Below are positions 53,115 to 63,500 of a stretch of 64,000 nucleotides of DNA, one piece after another; the stretch's first letter is position 1; each line of letters opens with the position of its first letter. Source of the DNA: an uncultured Spirochaetaceae bacterium. GTDB taxonomy: Bacteria; Spirochaetota; Spirochaetia; Treponematales; Treponemataceae. The stretch spans positions 1-64,000 of the forward strand of contig CADCLG010000019.1 in NCBI GenBank assembly GCA_902802305.1, read 5' to 3'. The position numbers and the translations under genes are program-made. The notes beneath the pieces were generated by a model that was not told the DNA's origin, made no database searches, and was given only the letters and a program-made list of their open reading frames with translations.

Positions 53115-55484
53115 ATGAAAAAAATATTTACTTCAATTCTTGCTCTTCTTGTAATCAGTCTTTTATTTATAAGCTGCGATTTATTGGCAGCAATTTGGGG
53201 TGAGATTTTAAGTCCGATTGATAAGATATATCTTTATACACTTGATGATAATGGAAGAGAAACCCAAACTTTATCTATTTATGAAGATGGTTGGAGAGAA
53301 GTCAACTACGAAATATCTTATTCTTCTGAGTCGGACTATTCCTGTGATGTTGAAGTTTATTCTGATAATGAGGAAGTTGCAACTGTAGAATGGTCTTCCG
53401 CCACTGTGTATGACGAAGGTAAAATCAAAGTTTATGGAATAAGCAAAGGTGAATGTACTGTTACAATGAAATCAAAAGATTATGAAAACGAATATGCAAG
53501 TGTTAAAGTAATTGTAAATGAAAAACCTTTGAAGTTTAAGACAAAAGCAATTCAGCTGGACAAAGGTAATCCAGACAAGAAAACTGCAACTTTGGAGTTC
53601 ACAAATACTACTGGAAATAATGTCACTTTATCTTCCAGCAATACTTATTATGCTACAGTTGCTAAGTCAGGAACAAATAAAGCTTTGGTTACAGCTGTAA
53701 GAACCGGTGAGGCTACAATCACAGTTAAAACTAACAACTGGTCTGATACTAATAGCTGGTCTGATACTTGTACTGTAACAATTGTTGATTCTTCTAACTC
53801 ATCTATTACCATTACCAATGGTTATAATATTCCTTCTGATTTCTATCCTGGAAAAGAGTTCACTCTTGAAGCAGCAGTTAATGTCGGAACTGGAATAAGT
53901 AAGGATATTACATGGGCTTCTGATAATAAGGATATTGTTTCTGTAGATGCTAATACAGGAAAGATAAAAGCATTGAAAGAAGGCTCAACAAAGATTTATG
54001 CATATCTGTCCGACAATAAAAATATTTATGATTATATCGAAGTAAATGTCAGTGCTATTCCAACACCTGCAAATCAGTTCTTCTGGGGCAAATGGACACG
54101 AATGGACAAGGGAACTACTTACATAGTTGAAGAAACTTATGTTTTATATGATGGAAAAGAATATAAAATAAAATCATCTGATGATAAAACTTTGGTTGTA
54201 GTTGGGCTTGGAACTTTCGCAAAAGATTCTGAAAATGTTATCAAGTGGCATGATGAACAATATGATGTTGATATTCCATTCTACAGACAGGGCGGAACAA
54301 ACCTTAAATATAAGGTTCGTGTCGTTGGATTTGAGGATGTAATTTCAGGAAATTCAAGTATCAACGTAAGCCGTGCAGCAGGTTCAGGTTTGGAATCAAC
54401 TGGAAAGAAAAACCTCAAGGTAAAAGGTCAGTCCGAACGTTATTCAACATATACCGATGAAGGTACAACTGATGAAAACGGTGAGGTTGAATTGACTGCT
54501 CCTGTTCAAGGGGATACACAGACTTTAACGATTACGGACGATGATGGTTCTATTACAGTTGTTTCTGGTTTGAAAATTGAAAATGACGGCGTTAATATGG
54601 GAACTATTCCTCTTGTAAAGAAAAATGAATATTCATTAAAAATTACCGGTTCTGTTGCAGATTCAGCAAAAACTAATGGTTATCTGTATGCAAAAAATAA
54701 TACTAACAGAAAATATCCATTAGTTCTTACAATTTCGAATATTTCTGAAGAAAAGAGTGAACCTTCAACGGCTGTAATTTCTTGTTCTGACAATAATGTA
54801 GCCATCAAAATGATAAGTACTAATGTTTCAAATTATATAAATGATGATGGAAATATTGCTGTTAATATCCCGACAATGAAACCGAGCGCAACATTGTCAA
54901 TACAAGTTGAGATTTCTTATGAATCTCTTTCTTCTTCATATAAGGATGTTGAATTAGATGTTCGAGTAAAGAATGAAGAAACTGGTCGTGCCTGGATAGA
55001 TTATGTTCCTTTGAGATTCTTTGCTGGCGATATGCCTATTTCAATTGCAGCAAAGCCAATGTTATATAATGCAAAAGCTGCTCTTAATGGATTTGTAATT
55101 TATCCTGATGGAAACAGCAAGTTCTTTACGGTATCAGAAAAGAGCAGTACAACTCTTTATGTTCCAGTATTTGGAAATGGACATAAGTACGAAATGGTAT
55201 TTAGTGGTGCAACTGTTACAGGAAATCTTGAAGAGAGTACAGAAATGCTTTATACAGTTGTATTGGATTCAGAAACTGCTATTGCTTTGCAAGATTCAGG
55301 ATTTAGTGCAGCCAATAAGTTTGGTGAACCTAATAACAAAGAAACAGAAGCTTTTGATATAAATAAATATTTTACAGAGCAAGGTTTCTCAGATAAAAAA
55401 GATTTCGAAGCTTATCTTAAAGAAGGTGACATCGACTTCTATCTTTTTGAAACAGATTCTTCTTCGACTACAGTTCATAATTAA
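53115..55484 (+). CDS. Lipoprotein with bacterial Ig-like (BIG2) domains
   Basis: 789 residues from the ATG at 53115, which has better spacing to GGAGG than the ATG at 53112. Lipobox LFISC (about 18-22). Residues 85-315 hold three Ig-like BIG2 units (e.g. DITWASDNKDIVSVDANTGK and ALKEGSTKIYAY); 320-430 has a compact WGKWTRMDKGTTY segment; the rest is beta-rich with Ser/Thr. BIG2 domains are common in surface-exposed adhesins. The end (about 770-789) is acidic and Ser-rich. Its stop overlaps the next gene's region by one base. Confidence 0.78.
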   Translation: MKKIFTSILALLVISLLFISCDLLAAIWGEILSPIDKIYLYTLDDNGRETQTLSIYEDGWREVNYEISYSSESDYSCDVEVYSDNEEVATVEWSSATVYDEGKIKVYGISKGECTVTMKSKDYENEYASVKVIVNEKPLKFKTKAIQLDKGNPDKKTATLEFTNTTGNNVTLSSSNTYYATVAKSGTNKALVTAVRTGEATITVKTNNWSDTNSWSDTCTVTIVDSSNSSITITNGYNIPSDFYPGKEFTLEAAVNVGTGISKDITWASDNKDIVSVDANTGKIKALKEGSTKIYAYLSDNKNIYDYIEVNVSAIPTPANQFFWGKWTRMDKGTTYIVEETYVLYDGKEYKIKSSDDKTLVVVGLGTFAKDSENVIKWHDEQYDVDIPFYRQGGTNLKYKVRVVGFEDVISGNSSINVSRAAGSGLESTGKKNLKVKGQSERYSTYTDEGTTDENGEVELTAPVQGDTQTLTITDDDGSITVVSGLKIENDGVNMGTIPLVKKNEYSLKITGSVADSAKTNGYLYAKNNTNRKYPLVLTISNISEEKSEPSTAVISCSDNNVAIKMISTNVSNYINDDGNIAVNIPTMKPSATLSIQVEISYESLSSSYKDVELDVRVKNEETGRAWIDYVPLRFFAGDMPISIAAKPMLYNAKAALNGFVIYPDGNSKFFTVSEKSSTTLYVPVFGNGHKYEMVFSGATVTGNLEESTEMLYTVVLDSETAIALQDSGFSAANKFGEPNNKETEAFDINKYFTEQGFSDKKDFEAYLKEGDIDFYLFETDSSSTTVHN

Positions 55485-55495
55485 TGGAGCTTATT

Positions 55496-55909
55496 ATGAA
55501 AAATACAAAAATATTAAAAGTTCTTTGTATTGTAATATCAGGCCTTGGCTTGCTACTTGCAGGAATCGGTCTCTTTTTAAGGACTTTTGAAGGAAAATAT
55601 AAGCATATTTCTGCTGAAGAAAAAAATGCCTACATCACAAATATCGACAATAAAACAGAACCTCCATCGGTTTATGTAAGTTATGATTATGAGCCTGAAA
55701 GATATATAATCGGCTTACTTGCAGATTCAGAATATAACGAAAATATGAAGGAAGGGGACTGGGTTTCTATTTATTATGATGTGGAAAATCTTAGAAAAAT
55801 AACTCTGGCTAATCCGCATAAAAAATCAAATTGTGTGATACTTTTAGGGCTAATACTTGCAATTTCGGGATTAATTTGTTTTTTATCAATTAAACTTAGA
55901 CATAATTAA
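55496..55909 (+). CDS. Small two-helix membrane protein, DUF3592-like
   Basis: 137 residues from the ATG at 55496, preceded by GGAG; an upstream ATG at 55484 overlaps the previous stop (TAATG). Two membrane helices (about 5-26 and 112-131) flank a beta-rich 85-residue extracytoplasmic part with YVSYDYEPERYIIGL and EGDWVSIYYDVENLRK, the layout of DUF3592-type proteins. Function unknown. It ends the lipoprotein operon right at a strong bidirectional hairpin. Confidence 0.72.
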   Translation: MKNTKILKVLCIVISGLGLLLAGIGLFLRTFEGKYKHISAEEKNAYITNIDNKTEPPSVYVSYDYEPERYIIGLLADSEYNENMKEGDWVSIYYDVENLRKITLANPHKKSNCVILLGLILAISGLICFLSIKLRHN

Positions 55910-55913
55910 AAAA

Positions 55914-55949
55914 AGTATTGTTACAGCTTTTAATCGCTGTAACAATACT
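55914..55949. terminator. Bidirectional terminator between convergent genes
   Basis: AGTATTGTTACAGC (55914-55927) pairs perfectly over 14 bp with GCTGTAACAATACT (55936-55949), loop TTTTAATC. A-run before and T-rich sequence after make it usable in both directions. Confidence 0.88.
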
Positions 55950-55973
55950 CTTTACCAATATTTTTATAGCTTT

Positions 55974-57551
55974 TTAGTTATTATCTTCGCTATCTTCGTT
56001 TTCTTCTTCTACAAGGACAGTTTTCTTTGTAACAACAACTTTTTCGCCGTAACATGAGAACATATCTTCAACTTTTTCTTTGTTCATCTTAGGTGTAATA
56101 AGGCTTACAAGAGGAACAAGAATCAAACCGCCAACCATTGCTATTGCACCACAGTTGATTGGTGATTTTATAAAGCGAAGGGCAGGGAACATATTTACAA
56201 CTGTAAGTCCAACACCCCATACAAAGTTTGCCCAAACAGCGGCTTTTGTTACCTTCTTAGAGAAAAGACCATATAAGAATGGTGCAAGGAAGGCACCGGC
56301 TAAAGCACCCCAGGAATAACCCATGAGCTGAGCAATATATGGAACCTTATCTGGATTAAGGGCAATTCCAACAGAAATTGCAATAAAGATTACAATAAAG
56401 ATTCGCATTACTAAAACTGTTTTCTTTTCGTCTGTCTTTTTCATGTAGGTAATTTTGAGCATATCCAAAGTTAAAGTTGAACTTGAAGTCAAAACAAGAG
56501 ATGACAAAGTAGACATAGAAGCTGAAAGTACAAGAACTACAACAATACCAATTAAAACATCAGGAAGGGTAGAAAGCATTTGTGGAACAATGTTGTCGTA
56601 AATAATTCCCTTTGCTCCGTGAATGGCAGGGAAATCAAAAAGTCTTCCAAATCCACCAAGGAAGTAACATCCGCCTGCAATTACTACAGCAAATATTGTA
56701 GAAACTACAGTTCCGGTTTTTACTGCTTTTTCTGATTTAATTGAATAGAACTTGCCGACCATCTGAGGAAGTCCCCAGGTTCCAAGAGAAGTAAGAATAA
56801 TTACTCCAAGAAGATTGAGAGGATCTGGTCCAAAGAAGGAAGCAAACATTCCGTTCATATCTTTGAGGGCAGGAGCGGCAACGGTCGGGTCACCAGGGAT
56901 TTTAGAAAGCTTGTCCAAAGCACTTAAGAAGCCTCCCTGTCCGTTTATTACTGCGGCAATTACTGCAACAATTCCACCCAGCATAATAAGTCCCTGAATA
57001 AAGTCGTTGATTGCAGTTGCCATATATCCACCTAAGATTACATAAACTGCTGTAAGAAGAGCCATACCAATTACACACCATTTGTAGTCAATATCAAAAG
57101 CAAGTCCGAAGAGGGTAGAAAGACCCTTATACAAAGATGCTGTATATGGAATAAGAAAAACAAAGGCAATTGCAGCAGCGGCAATTCTAAGGGATTTGCT
57201 GTCGTAGCGTTTTCCAAAATAATCAGGCATTGTTTTTGCATCCAGGTGATGGGTCATTACTCGGGTACGACGTCCCATTACAACCCAGGCAAGCAGAGAA
57301 CCAAGGAAGGCGTTTCCAAGTCCAATCCAGGTGGATGAAACTCCATATTTCCAGCCAAACTGTCCTGCGTACCCAATAAATACTACGGCAGAAAAATAAG
57401 ATGTTCCGTAAGCAAAGGCAGTAAGCCAGGGACCAACGTTGCGTCCACCAAGAACAAATCCATTTACATCCTTTGCCTGTCTGCGGGAATAAACTCCAAC
57501 AAAAATCATGATGGCAAAGAAAATAACCAGCAATGCAATTTTAATAATCAT
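55974..57551 (-). CDS. Sodium:solute symporter family transporter
   Basis: 525 residues with about 13 hydrophobic helices. The start DVNGFVLGGRNVGPWLTAFAYGTSYFSAVVFIGYAG is the SSS family N-terminal pattern, and the later part has GGYMATAINDFIQG and SSSTLTLDML, where sodium-binding Ser/Thr residues are found. The acidic C-terminal tail (EEENEDSEDNN) is short. Probably imports an amino acid, sugar or organic acid with sodium; specificity cannot be set. AGGA lies shortly before the ATG. Transcribed alone and convergent with the lipoprotein operon. Confidence 0.92.
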   Translation of the reverse strand: MIIKIALLVIFFAIMIFVGVYSRRQAKDVNGFVLGGRNVGPWLTAFAYGTSYFSAVVFIGYAGQFGWKYGVSSTWIGLGNAFLGSLLAWVVMGRRTRVMTHHLDAKTMPDYFGKRYDSKSLRIAAAAIAFVFLIPYTASLYKGLSTLFGLAFDIDYKWCVIGMALLTAVYVILGGYMATAINDFIQGLIMLGGIVAVIAAVINGQGGFLSALDKLSKIPGDPTVAAPALKDMNGMFASFFGPDPLNLLGVIILTSLGTWGLPQMVGKFYSIKSEKAVKTGTVVSTIFAVVIAGGCYFLGGFGRLFDFPAIHGAKGIIYDNIVPQMLSTLPDVLIGIVVVLVLSASMSTLSSLVLTSSSTLTLDMLKITYMKKTDEKKTVLVMRIFIVIFIAISVGIALNPDKVPYIAQLMGYSWGALAGAFLAPFLYGLFSKKVTKAAVWANFVWGVGLTVVNMFPALRFIKSPINCGAIAMVGGLILVPLVSLITPKMNKEKVEDMFSCYGEKVVVTKKTVLVEEENEDSEDNN

Positions 57552-57691
57552 AAAGATCCTCCAAAGGTTTAATACCTCTTCAATTCTTTAATATTATTAA
57601 ATTATTATGTTTCTGTCAATTTGTTTCTATTAATAGTAATTTCTTGATTTACTGTTTAATTTTTTTTTCATTTAGGGTAAAATATTATTGT

Positions 57692-60535
57692 ATGGAAGAC
57701 AAAATAGTCATAAAAGGAGCAAGGGAACATAATCTTAAAAATATCGATGTTACCTTGCCTAGAAATAAACTCGTTGTAATTTCAGGACTCTCTGGCTCTG
57801 GAAAATCTTCTCTGGCTTTTGATACTCTTTTTGCAGAAGGACAGCGCCGCTATATGGAAAGTCTTTCTTCCTATGCCCGCCAGTTTTTGGGAAGAATGGA
57901 TAAACCGGATGTAGATCTTATAGAAGGCCTTTCTCCTGCAATTTCAATTGAACAGAAATCTACAAATAAAAATCCTCGTTCTACAGTTGGTACTATCACC
58001 GAGATTTATGATTTTTATAGGCTTTTGTATGCAAGAATTGGACATCCTCATTGTCCTAATTGCGGCAGGGAAATCCGTGAACAGTCCATTGATCAGATTA
58101 TTGATACTATAATGACCTGGCCTAATGATACAAAAATGCAGATTCTTGCTCCAGTTATTCGCGGTAAAAAAGGTGAACATCAGAAGATTATTGAAGATGC
58201 TAAAAAATCAGGTTTTATTCGTGCCAGAATTGATGGTGTAATGGCTGATTTGGAAGATAATGTAAAACTCGATAAACAGAAAAAGCATACAATTGAAATT
58301 GTTGTTGACCGAATCAGAAAATCGGACTCAATACGAACCAGACTTGCAGATTCAATTGAAATTGCCTTAAAAAATGCAGGTGGAATTGTAATTGTAACCC
58401 GTTCAGATGCACAGACTCAAAAAGAGGTTGAAGTATTTTTTAGTCAGAAAAATGCCTGTCCTGATTGCGGTATTTCTATCCCTGATTTACAGCCTCGTCT
58501 TTTTAGTTTTAATAATCCTTTTGGAGCCTGTCCTGAATGTACTGGTCTTGGCGAAAAAATGGAATGGGATTTTAATAAGATTCTTCCTGACCGTTCTCTG
58601 AGTTTTAATCAGTCAGCTTTTCCATTTTTTAATCCTACAAGTGAATGGAACCGCAGTATTTTTGATGCTGTAGCCAATGCAAGCGGTTTTACACTGGACA
58701 CTCCAATTAATGAACTTACTGACAAACAGTTTGATTTTTTGTGGAATGGAGATGAAAGTAAAAAACTGCACTGGATTTATAAAAAGCAGAGTGGAGAAGG
58801 ATATTCAGAATACAATCGTCCATGGCCTGGTGTATTAAATGAAATGATGCGCCGTTATCGTGAGGCCTGGGGTGAAAATATGCGGGCAAATATTGAAGAA
58901 AAGTTTATGGCTATTCATGAATGTTCTGCCTGTCACGGAATGAGGCTGCGTAAAGAAGCGCTTGGAGTAACTGTAGGCGAAAAAAATATCTATGAACTTT
59001 GTAAGCTTTCTGTTCGCGAAACAATAGAGTTTTTTGATTCCCTACAGGTTTCAGAAAGCGAAAGTCAGATTGCAAGTCAGATTTTAAAGGAAATTCGTGC
59101 CAGATTGCGATTTCTGCGGGATGTAGGTTTGGATTATCTGACTATGGAACGTTCTGCAGAATCTTTGTCTGGTGGAGAAGCTCAGCGAATCCGTCTTGCA
59201 ACTCAAATTGGTTCTGCCTTGTGCGGTGTTATGTACATTCTTGATGAACCTTCTATAGGACTTCATCAGCGGGATAATCAAAAGCTTATTGATACTTTGC
59301 TCAGTCTGAGAGATAACGGAAATACGGTTATTGTTGTTGAACATGATGAACAGACTTTGAGAACTGCGGATTATTTAATTGACCTGGGACCTGGAGCCGG
59401 AGTAAACGGTGGTCGAATTGTTGCTGCTGGAACTCCTGAAGAAGTTGCTAAAGTAAAAGAAAGTCTCACTGGACAATATCTTGCTGGAACCTTAAAAATG
59501 GATATTCCTGACAAACGCCGGCTTGGAAATGGAAAGTTTTTAAGTATTAAGGGAGCTGTGGAACACAATCTTAAGAATGTTTCAGTTGATATTCCTCTGG
59601 GCGTATTCACCTGTATTACTGGGGTAAGCGGTTCAGGAAAATCAACCTTGATGAGTGATATTCTCTATCCTGCAGTTTCAAATAAGCTTATGCGTACCGA
59701 TTATCCTGTTGGCAAATGCGAGGCTGTTGAAGGAATAGAGGCTCTTGATAAAGTAATAAATATTGACCAGAGCCCAATTGGGCGTTCTCCGCGTTCAAAT
59801 CCAGCTACTTATGTGGGTGTATTTGATGCAATCCGTGATTTGTTTGCCAGTCTTCCCGAAAGTAAGGCCCGTGGATATGCAAAGGGACGTTTTAGCTTTA
59901 ATGTAAAGGGCGGTCGTTGTGAAGCCTGTCAGGGGGCTGGTGAAAATGTAATTGAAATGAACTTTTTGCCGGATGTTTACATTCAGTGTGAAGTTTGCGG
60001 TGGAAAGCGCTTTAACAAAGAAACTCTTGAGGTCGAGTTTAAGGGAAAATCAATAAATGATGTATTAAATATGACGATTGATGAAGCCTGTGATTTCTTT
60101 GCCGGCATCCCTCATATTTATAGAAAAATCTCAACTTTGCAGTCTGTCGGTCTTGGATATATCACACTTGGACAGAATGCGCTTACTCTTTCTGGTGGTG
60201 AAGCCCAGCGTGTAAAGCTTGCAAATGAACTTGCCAGACCTGCAACCAGCAAAACTCTGTATATTTTAGATGAACCTACAACCGGTTTGCATTTTGCTGA
60301 TGTTAAGCAGCTTATGACTGTAATTCAAAGGCTTGTGGACCAGGGAAACAGTGTGGTTATGATTGAGCATAATCTGGATGTAATTTGTCAGTCTGATTAT
60401 ATAATTGATTTGGGACCAGAAGGCGGCTTTAGAGGTGGAAATATTATTGCTAAAGGTACACCTGAAGAACTTGCTGAATGTGAACAAAGCTATACTGGTC
60501 AATTTATAAAAAAAATGTTGATTAAGGATTGTTAA
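57692..60535 (+). CDS. uvrA: Excinuclease ABC subunit A
   Basis: 947 residues from the ATG at 57692; the frame is open 16 codons upstream but the true family start [20 protein letters not shown] is here. Two ABC ATPase halves: Walker [10 protein letters not shown] (about 31-39) and GVSGSGKST in the second half, signatures LSGGEAQR twice, and zinc-finger cysteines ([28 protein letters not shown]). UvrA recognises bulky DNA damage and loads UvrB. Weak ribosome site. The next gene starts on the last base of the stop (TAATG), so it is translationally coupled. Confidence 0.97.
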   Translation: MEDKIVIKGAREHNLKNIDVTLPRNKLVVISGLSGSGKSSLAFDTLFAEGQRRYMESLSSYARQFLGRMDKPDVDLIEGLSPAISIEQKSTNKNPRSTVGTITEIYDFYRLLYARIGHPHCPNCGREIREQSIDQIIDTIMTWPNDTKMQILAPVIRGKKGEHQKIIEDAKKSGFIRARIDGVMADLEDNVKLDKQKKHTIEIVVDRIRKSDSIRTRLADSIEIALKNAGGIVIVTRSDAQTQKEVEVFFSQKNACPDCGISIPDLQPRLFSFNNPFGACPECTGLGEKMEWDFNKILPDRSLSFNQSAFPFFNPTSEWNRSIFDAVANASGFTLDTPINELTDKQFDFLWNGDESKKLHWIYKKQSGEGYSEYNRPWPGVLNEMMRRYREAWGENMRANIEEKFMAIHECSACHGMRLRKEALGVTVGEKNIYELCKLSVRETIEFFDSLQVSESESQIASQILKEIRARLRFLRDVGLDYLTMERSAESLSGGEAQRIRLATQIGSALCGVMYILDEPSIGLHQRDNQKLIDTLLSLRDNGNTVIVVEHDEQTLRTADYLIDLGPGAGVNGGRIVAAGTPEEVAKVKESLTGQYLAGTLKMDIPDKRRLGNGKFLSIKGAVEHNLKNVSVDIPLGVFTCITGVSGSGKSTLMSDILYPAVSNKLMRTDYPVGKCEAVEGIEALDKVINIDQSPIGRSPRSNPATYVGVFDAIRDLFASLPESKARGYAKGRFSFNVKGGRCEACQGAGENVIEMNFLPDVYIQCEVCGGKRFNKETLEVEFKGKSINDVLNMTIDEACDFFAGIPHIYRKISTLQSVGLGYITLGQNALTLSGGEAQRVKLANELARPATSKTLYILDEPTTGLHFADVKQLMTVIQRLVDQGNSVVMIEHNLDVICQSDYIIDLGPEGGFRGGNIIAKGTPEELAECEQSYTGQFIKKMLIKDC

Positions 60536-63500
60536 TGAGAGGTTTGCGTTTTTTCCGGAAAATTATCTCTTTTCTTTTTCTGATGATTTTAATGCCTCTT
60601 TCTCTTAATGCCCAGGATAAAGCTTCTGGAAACGGGAACACTTCTACTGTAATTTCTATTGTTAATGCTCAGAAAACCACTTATACAAAGGTTGAAGAAA
60701 CAGGAAATGACAGTATTGTTCTGGAAGGCGCTGTTGAAATCTCTGTAAAAAAAGGAGACACTACTTCGGAAATTAAAGCAGATGTAATAACTTATGACCG
60801 TAAAACCGAAATGCTTTATGCCCGCGGAAACGTAGAAATCACTACAAAAGGTTCTAATTCTGGTGGCGAAACTACAACTGCTAATTCTCTGCTTCTTAAT
60901 ACCTCTACTCTTGAAGGCGTGTTTGATGGTGGACGAGTAGTGCAGACAAAAAGTGATGCCCTTAATCTTCCATCTGGTTCAACACTTATTGTTTTTTCTG
61001 ACCTTTTTGGCAAATCGGAATCGAATACAATTTCTTTTAAGAATTCAAGTCTTACCTTCTGTGATGATGAAGATCCTCACTGGCATATAGATGCAACTAG
61101 AACCTGGCTGCTACCTGGTGGTGAGTTTGCTTTTTTTAATGCCCTGCTTTATGTAGGAAAAACACCGGTTATCTATCTTCCGGCCTTTTATTATCCAAAA
61201 GACGAATTGATTTTTAATCCTGTATTTACGACTTATAAACGAAAAGGTTATGCAATTCAGAATACTTATTATATCATGGGCCGCAAGCCCCTGAATACTT
61301 CTTCCTCTTCATCGTCTTCGTCCTCTTCTGATGACGAGTCAAGCACAGCGGAATCTTTAAAAGCTCTTTACAATTTTATGAAGCCGACAACCCTAAAAGA
61401 GCAGGAAAGACAGGGGCTTATTCTTCATAATCTTGATGAAAATTACGGTGGAAATACTTCAAAATACTTAAAAATCTTTGCGGATTATTATTCTAATCTG
61501 GGATATATGACTGGTGTTGAAGGTGTTTTTCAGCCTTCGCAAAAATATGTTACAAACTTAAAGTTTAATGTAGATTTGGGCTTTAGTAGAACAATTTTTA
61601 GATCAGGTGACAGCTATACAACTATTTCTACAGCAGAAGAAGTTTACTGGGATAAATCTAATTTTATGGGCATTTCTGTCCCTTTCAGATATGGCATGAA
61701 CATGGATATGACCTTATCAAAGCCGTTTAAATTGACACTTTCAATGCCTTTATATTCAGACCCCTATTTTTATTATGATTTTATGCAGCGTAATGAATCT
61801 ATGGACTGGATTTCTTATTTTTTGTCCAATGATAATGATGATACCAGTTCAAGTACATATTCTTCGTTCAAATGGAATCTTTCTTCTTCTTATTCTCCAA
61901 CATTACCAACAGTACTTAAACCTTATATTTCTTCTTTGAGTTTTTCTTTAACAAGTTCTATTAACTTTGCTACTGCCACTGCACAATTGACAGAATTGAA
62001 GGTTCAGGGAAATACAGAATATGAAGGAGATGAGCGAAGTAAAAATGGAGACAGTTGGGCTTCTTATACTCCGGAACGAAACTTCTATTATCCATCGCAG
62101 ATTACACCTGCGGATATAAAGGTTTCTATGAGTGGAACTTTGTTTGAATGGCCAAAAGCTTCTTCAAAATCTACAACTACAAAGGATACAAAAAAAGATA
62201 CTAAAACCGATTCAAAAAAAGAAGAACTGCTCGTTTTGATTGAGCCGGAAGAATTAAAAATTACCCCACCTGAAACAAAAGACAGTAAGGAAAGTGCAAA
62301 AACAGAAGCTGCTGAACCTGATGCTGTTGCAGGGGAAGGGGAAAGTGACAGTGAAATTGCTGCTGAAACTTCTGATACCCCAGCATCACTTTCTACCGCT
62401 GAGGCTTTGTTTGTAAATACTGTTCCTGATTTACCAACTACAATTTCAAATATTACAAAAACTTCAGGTTTGACTTATAAACTTGGTTATTCAATTTCAC
62501 CAACACTTACTACTCAGTTTGCCTATGATGTAAATGAAATCTATGATAATAATGGAAAAGAGCAATCCAGAAAGTATTTGTATATTCCGGAAGATTTTAA
62601 ATGGACTAAAATAAAATCCTTTATGTATACGTATAAAATGCCAACGTCAGTATCTAGTACTTTGAATTACGGCGGAAGCTTTTTTTCTATGACGAATAAA
62701 CTTTCTTATGACCCAATCTGGCAGGATCACCCTAATACAGATGGCGTTACTGCTAAAGACAGACAATCCCTTGCACTTGCTGACTATAAAGCAAGAAGCC
62801 AGGCAATTTCTGAGTCAAATACAATCAGTTTTAAACCTTTTGCCTATGTTCCTGCTTTTTCTGACACAGGTATTTCATGGAACTCAACATTAAAATTATT
62901 TAGAATGGAGTTTAAGGGTTCCACCACAGATACGGACAGTTATGTACAGGGACTTGGATACAGTTCATGGGAAGAATACTGGGCTTCTGAAGATGCCTGG
63001 ACAACATATTGGATTTTAAAAGATTACAATGATGATTCAAATTGGACTGATGATATTGATAAACTTGCCTTCCAGCAGAAGTTTATTACAGCAAACACCT
63101 TGAATGTGACTCTAGGAGCTAATCAGCGTAATTCAACTTTTAAACAGAATCTTACTTATTCGCTTACCATGCCACCGCAATACTGGAAGCATAATTTTTC
63201 TTTGAATCTTACTTTCCCTTATGTAACGGGAAATATAGCCTGGAGTGCAAGCCAGAAAAGCACGGATGCAGACAGCGATGGCAAACTTGACTGGACAATG
63301 AATAATCTTACTCAGGCTCTTACGGTTTCGCTCTTTAATTCCAGTTTAAAGCTTTCTGAAAGTTATTCAATTATTACAGATCCGGATGCCTGGAAAAATC
63401 GTAATGAGGATGCTGAAGCTCTTGGTCTGAATAATTTTGAAGCTTTTATGAATCATTCTGACAGTTTTAAGTTGTCACTTACCTGGAAAAAACTGACGGC

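Noticed and set aside
57644..57691. Sixteen-residue upstream extension of UvrA
   Set aside because: Family members start at [17 protein letters not shown]; the extension lies in the A+T-rich promoter region.
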